Shown here: piece by piece, positions 1 through 10,248 of the stretch
Position numbering within the stretch: the stretch's first letter is position 1
Layout: each line of letters opens with the position of its first letter
Assembly (NCBI RefSeq): GCF_037543845.1
Contig: NZ_JBBIFX010000001.1
Location: forward strand, 1,550,001 to 1,614,000
Origin: Gymnodinialimonas ulvae
GTDB taxonomy: Bacteria > Pseudomonadota > Alphaproteobacteria > Rhodobacterales > Rhodobacteraceae
Reading direction: 5' to 3'
Length of the DNA: 64,000 nucleotides
Translations under genes and position numbers: made by a program
The notes under the pieces: generated by a model
Database searches by the model: none
What the model saw: the letters and a program-made list of their open reading frames with translations, nothing else
Told to the model about the DNA's origin: nothing

Positions 1-248
1 TGCCAGCTGACCGTGAAGTCCCGCCCCAACGCAGCGGCAAGCTGTCCCGACAGCGCTTCGTCTTGCGTAGGCACACCAACGCCCGCCGCCGTGCTGTCCC
101 CCAATACCAGCACCCGCACCGGCGGCCCGTGGCCCACCACGCCCGCACGCGGCCCCGCCGCCTCGGGCAAGCGCGAGGCCCGCAGCCGGACCCAAACAAG
201 CTGCGGCACGATCACCGGTGATAACAAAGCCGCCCGCCACAGCGCCAT
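1..248 (-). CDS. SGNH/GDSL hydrolase, N-terminal part (cut by window edge)
   Basis: Reading the minus strand from ATG at 248 gives an open frame running off the window. After a hydrophobic, Arg-rich N-terminus comes VRVLVLGDSTAAGVGVPTQ, the block I signature of SGNH/GDSL esterases, with the nucleophile Ser in GDS. About 82 residues are visible; the catalytic Asp/His near the C-terminus lie outside. It starts 19 nt after the aldo/keto reductase stop, so the two are probably co-transcribed. Substrate unknown; family members are lipases, thioesterases or acetyl-esterases. The family call rests on block I only. Confidence 0.8.
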   Translation of the reverse strand, partial: MALWRAALLSPVIVPQLVWVRLRASRLPEAAGPRAGVVGHGPPVRVLVLGDSTAAGVGVPTQDEALSGQLAAALGRDFTVSW

Positions 249-267
249 CCGATCCCCCCGAAATCCC

Positions 268-1311
268 TCAGTACGGCATTGGATGCGCCCGGTGCGTGAC
301 ATCCAGGTCGGCCAGCACCTCATCGCTCAACACTACATCCTTGCCGTCGATGATATGGGCCAACTGCGCACAGGTCGTCGCCCCGAAGATCGTCGACACC
401 GCAAACGGGCGTTGCACCGTGAAGGCCAGCGCCATGTGTACCGGGTCCAGCCCATGTTTTTCGGCCACGGCCAGATACGCCGCCGCCGCCTCGAACGCGC
501 GCGCCGTCTTGCGCCCGCCCAGTTCCGGCGTCAGCGACATGCGGCTGCCCTCGGGCACCGCGCCGCCCTGATACTTGCCGGTCAAAAGCCCCGTGGCCAG
601 CGGCGAAAACGCCAGCAACGTCACCTTTTCATGCATCGACAATTCGCCCATATCCGTGTCATACATCCGGCACAGCAGCGAATATTCATTCTGCACCGAT
701 TGGACCCTCGGCAACCCATGCTCCTCCGACAGGCGCAGCCATTGCGCCGTCCCCCAAGCGCTCTCATTGGACAGCGCGACATGGCGCAATTTGCCCGCTT
801 TCACGGCGCGCCCCGCCGCCTCCAGCACATCTTGCATGTTGGCCAGGATCTGCGCCTTGTCGCCCTGCGGCCGATAGGTCCAGTTCTGGCGGAACATGTA
901 ACTGCCCCGGTTCGGCCAATGCAGCTGGTAGATATCGATGTAATCGGTCTGCAACCGCTTGAGCGAGCCGTCGAGCGCCTCGGCAAACGTCTCGCCCGTG
1001 ATCGGCTGACCAAAGCGCACGAACCGCTCGTTCAGGCCCGAGATTTTCGTCGCCAGCTTGTACGCCCCGCGCCGCGCACGATGGGCGCCGTTCCAATTGC
1101 CGATCACCGTTTCCGTCAGACCCACGGTCTCCGCCTTCACCGGGTTGACCGGATACATCTCGGCGGTGTCGACCACATCGATCCCTGCCTCCAGCGCCAT
1201 ATCCATCTGACGATGCGCCTCGACCTCCGGCGTCTGCGTGCCCCAGGTCATGGTACCCAGGCAATAATCGGAAATCGTCTCGTCGGTGGTGCCGAGGGGG
1301 ATGGGGCGCAT
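268..1311 (-). CDS. Aldo/keto reductase, Tas-like
   Basis: A 347-residue NAD(P)H-dependent oxidoreductase of the aldo/keto reductase superfamily. The visible tetrad is Asp48 and Tyr53 in DTAEMYPV, Lys89 in ATKISG and His131 in QLHWPNR. The N-terminus (LGTMTWG) and the AEMYP and GLTE segments resemble E. coli Tas. The start at ATG 1311 gives the usual family length; the frame stays open upstream but that sequence is low-complexity and not protein-like. It is divergent from the ImuA-like gene, with a dispersed GC-rich repeat and a LexA box between them. Physiological substrate unknown. Confidence 0.9.
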   Translation of the reverse strand: MRPIPLGTTDETISDYCLGTMTWGTQTPEVEAHRQMDMALEAGIDVVDTAEMYPVNPVKAETVGLTETVIGNWNGAHRARRGAYKLATKISGLNERFVRFGQPITGETFAEALDGSLKRLQTDYIDIYQLHWPNRGSYMFRQNWTYRPQGDKAQILANMQDVLEAAGRAVKAGKLRHVALSNESAWGTAQWLRLSEEHGLPRVQSVQNEYSLLCRMYDTDMGELSMHEKVTLLAFSPLATGLLTGKYQGGAVPEGSRMSLTPELGGRKTARAFEAAAAYLAVAEKHGLDPVHMALAFTVQRPFAVSTIFGATTCAQLAHIIDGKDVVLSDEVLADLDVTHRAHPMPY

Positions 1312-1452
1312 CAGGCGGTCCTTTTGTCTGGCTTCGGATGCGCCGAACCCTAGCGGGCGGTGGGCCAAGGGCAAGGGCGCTTCGGTGCTCGCCCGCGCAG
1401 CCCCTCCACCGCACCGCGGGAGGCCCGCGCGCCCGGCTCCGCCGCGCCCCTG

Positions 1453-1508
1453 CTTCCTTGTTTCAAAAATACTCTCGGGGGAGCGCGAGGGGGCAGACAG
1501 CCCCCTCG
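1453..1508. repeat. Dispersed GC-rich hairpin repeat, copy 1
   Basis: The block starts CTTCCTTGTTTC, continues AAATACTC and GGGGGAG, and ends in a perfect 9-bp stem (CGAGGGGGC at 1486-1494, GCCCCCTCG at 1500-1508). A second copy lies at 36466-36525. The shared head and GC-rich hairpin tail mark it as an interspersed intergenic repeat. It has no T-run and is not a canonical terminator. It lies in the gap between the aldo/keto reductase and the ImuA-like gene. Confidence 0.7.
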
Positions 1509-1550
1509 CAGGCCCGCCTCCTCTGCACCCCCCTCCCTCACACCTCTTGA

Positions 1551-1565
1551 GAACAAATACAGAAC
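1551..1565 (+). promoter_or_regulatory. LexA box (GAAC-N7-GAAC) before the ImuA-like gene
   Basis: GAACAAATACAGAAC is an exact direct repeat GAAC-N7-GAAC, the reverse complement of the alphaproteobacterial LexA operator GTTC-N7-GTTC. It ends 17 nt before the ATG at 1583, a position where repressor would cover the promoter. That the gene it precedes resembles an SOS gene family supports the call. Confidence 0.75.
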
Positions 1566-1582
1566 ATATATACTCACACCCC

Positions 1583-2212
1583 ATGGACATCACCCGCCTC
1601 ACCCGCCAATCGCACCGCAAGGCGCGCCCCGGCCTGCGGCTTCTGGACCGCTTCGAGCTGACCGGCGCCCGCGCCCATGAAGCCTGCGGCCCCGCCCGCC
1701 GCCGCCTTGCGCTATGGCTTGCCCAAAGCAGCACGCGCGACGTGCTCTGGATCCGCCCCGACTGGCACCCCGACCGGCTGCACATGGCCGGGGTCCGGGC
1801 CGAGATTGACCCCGGCCGCCTGATCTTCGTGGAATGCTGCCGCGCCGCCGATCTGCTGTGGTGCATGGAAGAAGCGTTGCGCGCGGGCCTGATGGATCTG
1901 GTGATCTGCGACCTACCTGAACCGCCGGGCCTGACCCCCGTGCGACGCTTGCATCTGGCCGCCGAAGCCGGGGCCGAGCGCAGCGGCCGCGCGCCCCTGG
2001 GCCTCCTGCTGAGCCCAAGCGATGGCGGCGCGCCGGGGGTGGAAACCCGCTGGCATCTCGCCCCCAAACACCACTCAGAGGCCGACAGCTGGACCCTCAC
2101 CCGTCTGCGCGCCCGCGACGCCGCGCCCGCAGACTGGACCATCGCGCGGACCCGGGCGGGCGCGCCCGAGGTGCAGACGGCCGACACCCCTGCGGATTTG
2201 CAACCGGTCTGA
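1583..2212 (+). CDS. ImuA-like (RecA-fold, SOS mutagenesis) protein, orphan
   Basis: A 209-residue protein. Residues about 75-130 (GRLIFVECCRAADLLWCMEE, then VRRLHLAAEAG) and the later ETRWHLAP segment match the core of ImuA, the RecA-like partner of ImuB and DnaE2 in damage-induced translesion synthesis. No Walker A motif is visible, so ATP binding is doubtful; ImuA homologues vary here. The ATG at 1583 was chosen because the sequence upstream is non-coding in character and carries a LexA box. No clear Shine-Dalgarno is seen, so the message may be nearly leaderless. imuB and dnaE2 do not follow; otnK does. Family assignment is from motif memory. Confidence 0.6.
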   Translation: MDITRLTRQSHRKARPGLRLLDRFELTGARAHEACGPARRRLALWLAQSSTRDVLWIRPDWHPDRLHMAGVRAEIDPGRLIFVECCRAADLLWCMEEALRAGLMDLVICDLPEPPGLTPVRRLHLAAEAGAERSGRAPLGLLLSPSDGGAPGVETRWHLAPKHHSEADSWTLTRLRARDAAPADWTIARTRAGAPEVQTADTPADLQPV

Positions 2213-2352
2213 CCCACGCGCCCGCCTCTGTCCCTCCCAGCCAAGACCCGCACCGCCCAAGCCCGCCCTTTCACAAACCGCGCCGCCGTGGCACATCTTT
2301 GCGCGCAAAGGCGGGATCGGCACGCCAGTCACACCGAAGGAAAGCTTGGAGC

Positions 2353-3636
2353 ATGGCCACCATTCTGGGCTGCATCGCGGATGATTTCACCGGCGCCACC
2401 GATCTCGCGGGCCTCCTCGCGCGCAGTGGCCACCCGATCAGCCTGCGCATCGGCGTGCCCGATCAGCCCCCCAATGAGGCCCCCGGTGACACACCGCAGG
2501 ACGCCGCCGCGTTCGAAGTCATCGCACTGAAATCGCGCACCGCCCCCGTCGCGGACGCCGTCGCCGAAAGCCGCCGGGCCTTGGCGTGGCTGCGCGCGGC
2601 CGGTGCCCAACAGGTCTTCTGGAAATATTGCTCCACCTTTGACTCCACGCCTGAGGGCAACATCGGCCCGGTGGCCGAGGCGCTGATGGCGGATCTGGGC
2701 ACGGCGCAGACAATCTATTGCCCCGCCTTCCCCGAAAACGGGCGCGCGGTCTTCATGGGCAATCTCTTCGTCGGCCAACACCCATTGGCCGAAAGCCCGA
2801 TGAAGGATCACCCGCTGACGCCGATGCGCGACAGCAACCTGATGCGCCTGCTTGCGCCGCAAGTCACAGGGACGGTGGGCCTCGTGGACCGCCTGACCGT
2901 CGCGGAAGGGCCCGACGCGGTGCGCGCCGCGCTCGCCGAACACGCCGCGAACAAGGTGGCCCATGTGGTCGTGGATGCAGTTGCCGAGGCCGACCTGCAC
3001 ACGATTGCGGCCGCCTGTCATACCATGCCCCTGCTCACCGGCGGCAGCGCACTGGCCATGCCCCTGCCCGCCTTGCTGGCCGCCGATCCGCCCGCGCCGC
3101 AGGCCCGCACGCACGCCATCGAGGACGCGGCCATGATCCTGTCGGGCAGCTGTTCGGCCATGACCCGCGCGCAGGTCGGCCATTACGCCGCCCTTGGTCC
3201 CAGCCGCCTGCTCGACCCGGTCGCACTGGCCCGCGATGGCGTGCAATGCGCCCGCGATTGGCTGGCCGCGCAAGCGCCAACCAGCGCCCCGATGCTCTAC
3301 ACCTCTGCCGAACCCGCCGATGTGCAGGCCGCGCAGGCCGCCCTCGGCCCCGACCGCGCCGCGCAGATCGTCGAAGACGCGCTGGCCAGGCTGGCACTGG
3401 CCGGACGCGACATGGGCCTGCGCCGGATCATCGTGGCGGGCGGCGAGATATCCGGCGCCGTCACCCACGCCCTCGGCGTTACCCGCCTCGACATCGGCAC
3501 GGAAATTGCGCCCGGCGTGCCATGGACCTTCTGCACCAGCGGCGGACATGCCATGGCGTTGGCGTTGAAATCCGGCAATTTCGGTGCGGAGACGTTCTTT
3601 TCCGACGCCCTTACCCATCTGCGGGAGGCGACATGA
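2353..3636 (+). CDS. otnK: 3-oxo-tetronate kinase
   Basis: A 427-residue four-carbon acid sugar kinase (DUF1537-type). It opens with the family hallmark LGCIADDFTGATDLAGLLAR and later shows the STFDSTPEGNIGP substrate loop and a C-terminal nucleotide-binding region with SGSCS and GGEISGAV. It phosphorylates 3-oxo-tetronates at O4 in the cytoplasm. The start at ATG 2353 follows a GGAG; the open frame extends upstream without family similarity. Its stop overlaps the otnC start (ATGA), and the kinase-decarboxylase-isomerase order supports the call. Confidence 0.88.
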   Translation: MATILGCIADDFTGATDLAGLLARSGHPISLRIGVPDQPPNEAPGDTPQDAAAFEVIALKSRTAPVADAVAESRRALAWLRAAGAQQVFWKYCSTFDSTPEGNIGPVAEALMADLGTAQTIYCPAFPENGRAVFMGNLFVGQHPLAESPMKDHPLTPMRDSNLMRLLAPQVTGTVGLVDRLTVAEGPDAVRAALAEHAANKVAHVVVDAVAEADLHTIAAACHTMPLLTGGSALAMPLPALLAADPPAPQARTHAIEDAAMILSGSCSAMTRAQVGHYAALGPSRLLDPVALARDGVQCARDWLAAQAPTSAPMLYTSAEPADVQAAQAALGPDRAAQIVEDALARLALAGRDMGLRRIIVAGGEISGAVTHALGVTRLDIGTEIAPGVPWTFCTSGGHAMALALKSGNFGAETFFSDALTHLREAT

Positions 3637-4280
3637 CCGACACCGCCCTGCGCGAGCATATGTGCCTGCTGGCCAAATCGCTCTTTGACCGCGGCCTGAC
3701 GCACGGCAGCACCGGCAACATCTCGGCCCGGACCGAGGATGGCGGGCTTCTCGTCTCCCCCACCGGCACCAGTTTCGGCCGGCTCGATCCCGCCCGGCTC
3801 AGCCGCTTTGATGCAAGTGGTGTGCCGGTCTCCGGCGATCCGCCGACCAAGGAAATGCCGCTCCACACCGCCTTTTACGACACCCGCAGCACGGCGGGCG
3901 CGGTGGTCCATCTGCATGCTTGCCATTCCGTTGCCTTGTCGATGATGCCCGACGCAGATGCGGATGATTTCCTGCCCGCGCTGACGCCTTACGCGATCAT
4001 GCAACTGGGCCGGGTGAAGCTCTTGCCGTTCTTTTTGCCCGGCGATCCGGCCATGGGGGGTGCGGTGCGCGGCCTGGCCGGAAAACGCTCCGCCGTGATG
4101 CTCGCCAACCACGGCCCCGTCGTTGCAGGCAAGGATATCGAAGCCGCCTGCAACGCGGTGGAAGAGCTTGAAAACACCGCCCGCCTCGCGCTCTTGACGC
4201 GGGGCACAGCGGCGCGCGGCCTGACCGATGCGCAGGTCCGCTCCGTTGTCACAACCTTCGATGTGGAGTGGGACACGTGA
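3633..4280 (+). CDS. otnC: 3-oxo-tetronate 4-phosphate decarboxylase
   Basis: A 215-residue class II aldolase/adducin-family enzyme. GLTHGSTGNISAR near the N-terminus, KEMPLH, the metal ligands in VVHLHACHS, and LANHGPVVAG are the family landmarks. In OtnC these bind a divalent metal and decarboxylate 3-oxo-tetronate 4-phosphate to dihydroxyacetone phosphate. The ATG lies behind GGGAGG and overlaps the otnK stop; its own stop overlaps the GTG of otnI. Generic class II aldolase is the fallback name, but the neighbours favour OtnC. Confidence 0.87.
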   Translation: MTDTALREHMCLLAKSLFDRGLTHGSTGNISARTEDGGLLVSPTGTSFGRLDPARLSRFDASGVPVSGDPPTKEMPLHTAFYDTRSTAGAVVHLHACHSVALSMMPDADADDFLPALTPYAIMQLGRVKLLPFFLPGDPAMGGAVRGLAGKRSAVMLANHGPVVAGKDIEAACNAVEELENTARLALLTRGTAARGLTDAQVRSVVTTFDVEWDT

Positions 4281-5041
4281 CGCGCTTCTCCGCCAATCTG
4301 GGCTTTCTCTTTGCCGAATATTCGCTGCCTGACGCGATCCGCGCGGCCCATGTCGCGGGCTTTGACGCCGTCGAATGCCATTGGCCCTATGACACACCCG
4401 CCGCAGATGTCGCTGCCGCGTTGGCGGAAACCGGCCTGCCGATGCTGGGGCTGAACACACGGCGCGGCGATGTGGCGGCGGGCGAAACCGGCCTCGCCGC
4501 GCTGCCGGGCCGCGAGGCCGACGCCCGCGCCGCCATTGACGAGGCCATCGACTACGCCCGGCGCATCGGCGCCCAATCCGTACATGTCATGGCCGGTGTC
4601 GCGCAGGGCCCGGAGGCGCGGGCCACCTTCGCCGCGAACCTCACCTACGCCTGCCGGAGGGCCGCCGCGCATGGGCTGATCCTCCTGATCGAGCCGCTGA
4701 ACCGTTTCGACGCGCCTGGATATTTCCTTTCCACCACGCAGCAAGCGGCGGATTTGATCGACACGATTGACTGTCCCAACCTGCGGCTGATGTTCGATTG
4801 CTACCATGTCGGCCGCACCGAGGGCGACGTGATCGCCCGACTAACCGCGCTTTATCCAATCATCGGGCACATCCAATTCGCCGCCGTTCCCGATCGGGGC
4901 GCCCCCGATCACGGCACGCTCGACTACGCGGATGTCTTCGCCGCGATCACGGCCTTGGGATGGTATCGCCCGCTCGGCGCCGAATACAAACCCGATGGCC
5001 GTACCGAAGACACCCTCGCGTGGATGACCGATCTCGCGTGA
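4277..5041 (+). CDS. otnI: 2-oxo-tetronate isomerase (hydroxypyruvate isomerase family)
   Basis: A 254-residue xylose-isomerase-like TIM barrel. Two metal-binding Glu are visible, in LLIEPLNRFDAPGYF and GAEYKP near the end, with MFDCYHV between, as in Hyi/OtnI. It should interconvert 2-oxo- and 3-oxo-tetronate, feeding OtnK. I chose GTG 4277 because it overlaps the otnC stop (GTGA) and has GGAG 8 nt upstream; another GTG lies three codons earlier. No tetronate dehydrogenase gene is adjacent. Confidence 0.87.
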   Translation: MTRFSANLGFLFAEYSLPDAIRAAHVAGFDAVECHWPYDTPAADVAAALAETGLPMLGLNTRRGDVAAGETGLAALPGREADARAAIDEAIDYARRIGAQSVHVMAGVAQGPEARATFAANLTYACRRAAAHGLILLIEPLNRFDAPGYFLSTTQQAADLIDTIDCPNLRLMFDCYHVGRTEGDVIARLTALYPIIGHIQFAAVPDRGAPDHGTLDYADVFAAITALGWYRPLGAEYKPDGRTEDTLAWMTDLA

Positions 5042-5135
5042 AACACACACACCGCCAGCGGTCCATGTCGCAAACGGGCGCGCCGCGCCGCCCGCGCGCG
5101 GCTAGACCGAACCGGCACAATCCCGGACCGGCCCC

Positions 5136-6371
5136 ATGCGCCTTCTGATCTCCTTCGCCGCCCTGTTTCTCAGCGTCATCCTCCTGCAACTCTCCTCCGG
5201 CGGTGTCGGCCCGCTCGATGTGCTTTCGGGCACAGAGCTCGGCTTCACCTCCGGGCAGATCGGCCTGCTTGGCTCCGCGCATTTCCTCGGGTTCTTCGCA
5301 GGCTGCTGGTGGGCGCCGCGCCTGATGGGATCGGTGGGCCATTCGCGCGCCTTCGCCGTCTTCACCGCCACCGGGGCCATCGCCCTCATCGCGCATATGA
5401 TGGTCGTGGACGCCTACGCCTGGGCCATCATGCGGGTCGGCACGGGCCTGTGTATCGCGGGCTGCTACACAGTGATCGAGGCCTGGTTGCAAGCCAAGGT
5501 CACCAACCAGACGCGCGGGCGCACCATGGGCATCTACCGCATGGTCGACACCGGCGGGTCCTTCGCGGCACAGCTGATGATCGCGGTCCTGACGCCCGCA
5601 TCCTACGTCTCCTACAACCTGCTCGCGATCCTGTGCTGCGCCGCGCTGCTGCCGCTGGCGCTGACCCGCCTGCCACAACCCGCCACCCCCGGCGCGCCAC
5701 GCCTGCGCCCGTCGCTGGCCTGGCGGCTCTCGCCCCTTGCCGTGGCGGGGGTCATGGTGGCGGGCGTCTCGGGCGCGGCCTTCCGCATGATCGGGCCGCT
5801 TTACGGCACCGAGGTCGGCTTGCGCGCCGATGAGATCGGCCTCTTTCTTGCCGCCTTCGTCCTCGGCGGCGCTCTGGCCCAATGGCCCGCGGGCTGGCTC
5901 GCCGACCGCTATCCCCGCCGCAACGTGTTGATCTGGCTCTCCATCGCCTCCGCGCTGGCCTGCGCCGTGACCGTGGCCGTTCCGGCCTTCGGGCCACTGG
6001 GCATCTTCGCCGCGTCGTTCCTGTTCGGCGCCACGACCTTTCCGATCTACTCGGTCTCCGCCGCTCACGCCCACGATTGGGCCGATGACACGCAGCGGGT
6101 CGAATTGTCCGCAGCGCTGATGTTTTTCTACGCCTCCGGCGCAATCGCCGCGCCACTTGCAACCTCGGCGCTGATCAACGTTTTCGGTCCGGCGGCCCTG
6201 TTCTACTTCATCTCCGCAGCACACCTCGCCCTGATCGCGTTCAGCCTACTGCGCATGCGCCGCCGCGCGCCCACCGAACACCGCAGGCCCTACGTCTGGA
6301 TCCCGCGCACGTCGTTCCTCGTCGGTCGCCTGTTCCGTAAATCCGACGATGACCGCCCCCCAAACGGCTGA
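5136..6371 (+). CDS. Major facilitator superfamily transporter
   Basis: A 411-residue protein with about 12 hydrophobic segments and an MFS signature between segments 2 and 3 (LIAH to IMRVGTGLC) plus AGWLADRYPRR in the second half. It resembles the YcaD-type MFS subgroup. It starts 94 nt after otnI on the same strand, so it could take up the otn substrate, though that is inference. The C-terminal tail (RRPYVWIPRT onward) is charged and cytoplasmic. No strong Shine-Dalgarno is seen at the ATG. Confidence 0.85.
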   Translation: MRLLISFAALFLSVILLQLSSGGVGPLDVLSGTELGFTSGQIGLLGSAHFLGFFAGCWWAPRLMGSVGHSRAFAVFTATGAIALIAHMMVVDAYAWAIMRVGTGLCIAGCYTVIEAWLQAKVTNQTRGRTMGIYRMVDTGGSFAAQLMIAVLTPASYVSYNLLAILCCAALLPLALTRLPQPATPGAPRLRPSLAWRLSPLAVAGVMVAGVSGAAFRMIGPLYGTEVGLRADEIGLFLAAFVLGGALAQWPAGWLADRYPRRNVLIWLSIASALACAVTVAVPAFGPLGIFAASFLFGATTFPIYSVSAAHAHDWADDTQRVELSAALMFFYASGAIAAPLATSALINVFGPAALFYFISAAHLALIAFSLLRMRRRAPTEHRRPYVWIPRTSFLVGRLFRKSDDDRPPNG

Positions 6372-6449
6372 ACCGTCACCGGGGTCTGGCCCCCGCGCGC
6401 CCGGGGCGCTAAAGGCATGGGCCAACACATCCGGCAAGGGCCTATCGGC

Positions 6450-8159
<1,710 letters not shown>

Positions 8160-8207
8160 ACACGATCTTTTTTGTCGTTCTGTGCGAAAGCTGTGTAGTT
8201 ACAGAAA

Positions 8208-8237
8208 AACTACAAAAGAACTACAGAAGAACTACAG
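8208..8237. repeat. 11-bp tandem repeat between convergent genes
   Basis: About 2.7 copies of an 11-nt unit (AACTACAGAAG and one variant) lie between the metG and FAD-oxidase stops and overlap the latter's TAG. Just before it, TGTAGTT at 8194-8200 can pair with AACTACA at 8208-8214 to form a 7-bp hairpin with a 7-nt loop. There is no T-run, so a terminator role is uncertain. Confidence 0.6.
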
Positions 8238-9632
8238 CCCCTCAGCGCGCAAAACCGCGCCGGGATTGAGGATATTTTTTGGATCCAGCGCCGCCTTGAT
8301 CGCCCGCATCGCCGCCAGTTTTCCGGGGTCACCGTAACGCTCGAGATCTCCGACTTTGAGCCGCCCGATCCCATGTTCCGCACTGACCGATCCGCCCAGT
8401 TCATGGGCAAGATCATGCACGCAAGACTTCACCGCGTCGCGTTCATGTTCATGGTCCGAGCGGGATTTTCCCTTTTGCGGGAAGACGTTATAGTGCAGGT
8501 TTCCATCGCCCAAATGACCGAAGCAATTGATCCGAAACGCGTTGATATTGGACAGCCGCCCCGGCGCCTGCGCAATGAAATCGGGGATCCGCGCAACCGG
8601 CACAGAGATGTCATGGGACGACACCGACCCGATCCGCCGGTTCGCCTCGGGGATAAGCTCCCGGATCGCCCAGAATTCCGCGCGCTGCTGCTCGGATTGC
8701 GCAACCACCCCATCCATCACCAAACCCTCTTCAAACGCCTGAATAAAAAGACTTTCCAGCGCGTCGGCGCACGATCCACTGGCCAGGCCAAGGTCGATCA
8801 AACAGCACCATTCCGGCACCTCTTCGAACGGCTGCCGCACCTCCGGCCCGACCTCTGACAGGAAGTCGAACCCGGTCCGCCCTATCAGTTCGAACGCCGA
8901 AATCCCCTCTCCGATCATGTCGTGCGCAAGGCGCAAAAGCCGCAACGCCGCCACCGGCGAGGGCACCGTCATCAAGGCCGCGCCAGTCTCTCGCGGTTTC
9001 GGAAACAGCCTGAGCGACGCCGCCGTGATCACCCCCAGCGTGCCTTCCGAGCCGATCAACAGGTGGCGGAGATCGTAACCCATGTTGTTTTTCCTCAGTG
9101 GAGACAAGGTGTTGACGATGGTTCCGTCCGCCAGAACCGCCTCCACCCCAAGCACCAGATCGCGCGCGTTTCCGTAACGGATCACGTTCACACCGCCCGC
9201 ATTCGTGGCCAGCAATCCGCCGATCCGAGCGGAGCCTTGTGAGGCCAACGTCAGCGGGAAGATCCACCCTTCAGCCTGCGCGATCGCGTGCACCTCCTGC
9301 AAGATCGCGCCCGCCTCCACCGTCAGTGTTCCGGCCTCGGCATCGAACTCCCGTACCGCCTTCATTCGCTCCAGAGATAAGAGAACCGGCGCAGGTCCGT
9401 CTTCGACGATCTGCCCGCCGACAAGTCCGGTCCCCCCGGAATAGGGCACGACCGGAATGCCGAGTTCATTGCACGTTTTCAGGAGGTTGGAGACCTCATC
9501 CACGGAACCAGGTGCCACCACCGCACGGGCCTGACCCTGCCAACGCCCGCGCGGTTCTTCAAGGTAGCGCGCCGTATCTTCGCGAAACGCAGCGGCAGGC
9601 AAGAGCCGCTTCAAATGATCCAGATTAGTCAT
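8232..9632 (-). CDS. FAD-linked 2-hydroxyacid dehydrogenase (GlcD/D-2-hydroxyglutarate dehydrogenase type)
   Basis: A 466-residue flavoprotein. The FAD_binding_4 (PCMH) domain fills about residues 30-210, with PYSGGTGLVGG and GLLATNAGGVNVIRYGNARD binding the cofactor. A FAD-oxidase C domain follows, with HLGDGNLHYN carrying metal-binding His and SAEHGIGRLK near the end. It oxidises a D-2-hydroxyacid (lactate, glycolate or 2-hydroxyglutarate); the exact substrate cannot be read from sequence. Convergent with metG and apparently monocistronic. Confidence 0.88.
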   Translation of the reverse strand: MTNLDHLKRLLPAAAFREDTARYLEEPRGRWQGQARAVVAPGSVDEVSNLLKTCNELGIPVVPYSGGTGLVGGQIVEDGPAPVLLSLERMKAVREFDAEAGTLTVEAGAILQEVHAIAQAEGWIFPLTLASQGSARIGGLLATNAGGVNVIRYGNARDLVLGVEAVLADGTIVNTLSPLRKNNMGYDLRHLLIGSEGTLGVITAASLRLFPKPRETGAALMTVPSPVAALRLLRLAHDMIGEGISAFELIGRTGFDFLSEVGPEVRQPFEEVPEWCCLIDLGLASGSCADALESLFIQAFEEGLVMDGVVAQSEQQRAEFWAIRELIPEANRRIGSVSSHDISVPVARIPDFIAQAPGRLSNINAFRINCFGHLGDGNLHYNVFPQKGKSRSDHEHERDAVKSCVHDLAHELGGSVSAEHGIGRLKVGDLERYGDPGKLAAMRAIKAALDPKNILNPGAVLRAEGL

Positions 9633-9663
9633 GCGACAGACCTAGCGCGATGGCGCCCCAAGG

Positions 9664-10248
9664 TCACCCGGCATCGGTTCTTCCGCGCCGGTCATGGCGC
9701 AAGTTCGCGTAAAGCACATGGTTTCGCCAACGCCCATTGATCTGCAAATAGCTTTGCGCGACACCTTCGTATTTGAACCCGGACTTCTCCAGAACCCCCC
9801 GCGACGCGGCATTTTCCGGCAGGCACGCCGCTTCCAGCCGCGACAGATCCAGAGAGCGGAAGGCAAAATGGCTCGCCGCATCAATGGCTTCGCGCATGTA
9901 GCCTTGCCGGACAAACGGCAGCCCGATCCAGTAACCCAAGGTCGCCGATTGCGCTGGACCACGCCGCATATTGTCGAGCGTGATCGCCCCCAACAGCGCA
10001 TCATCCGAGCGGCGCATGATGAATAGCGGCACGGCAGAGCCTTGGTTAACGGAGCGCTGTGCCCAATACACGCGGGCCGTGAAGCTCTTGCGCGTCAGGT
10101 GATCGTCGGCCCAGGTCGGCTCCCACGGGGTCAGAAATTCGCGGCTTTGCTGGCGCAGCGTCGCCCATAGCCGGAAATCGGCGTGACGCGGCAGACGCAG
10201 GGTCAGACGCTCTGTCTCAAGGCGCAGATTGCGTTTGCGCACGAGCAT
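9664..10248 (-). CDS. GNAT N-acetyltransferase, RimJ/RimL type
   Basis: A 194-residue acetyl-CoA-dependent acetyltransferase. LETERLTLRLP at the N-terminus, YWIGLPFVRQGYMREA (acetyl-CoA pyrophosphate loop) and NAASRGVLEKSGFKYEG (helix 4 region) are typical of the RimJ/RimL and ribosomal-protein acetylating group. ATG 10248 shares one base with the stop of the M16 peptidase (TGATG), so it is the coupled last gene of the thrC-side operon. Its target, a protein N-terminus or a small molecule, is unknown. Confidence 0.85.
   Translation of the reverse strand: MLVRKRNLRLETERLTLRLPRHADFRLWATLRQQSREFLTPWEPTWADDHLTRKSFTARVYWAQRSVNQGSAVPLFIMRRSDDALLGAITLDNMRRGPAQSATLGYWIGLPFVRQGYMREAIDAASHFAFRSLDLSRLEAACLPENAASRGVLEKSGFKYEGVAQSYLQINGRWRNHVLYANLRHDRRGRTDAG

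Noticed and set aside
8218..8232. A third GAAC-N7-GAAC match to the LexA box.
   Set aside because: It arises from the 11-bp tandem repeat and lies between two convergent stop codons, not upstream of any gene.
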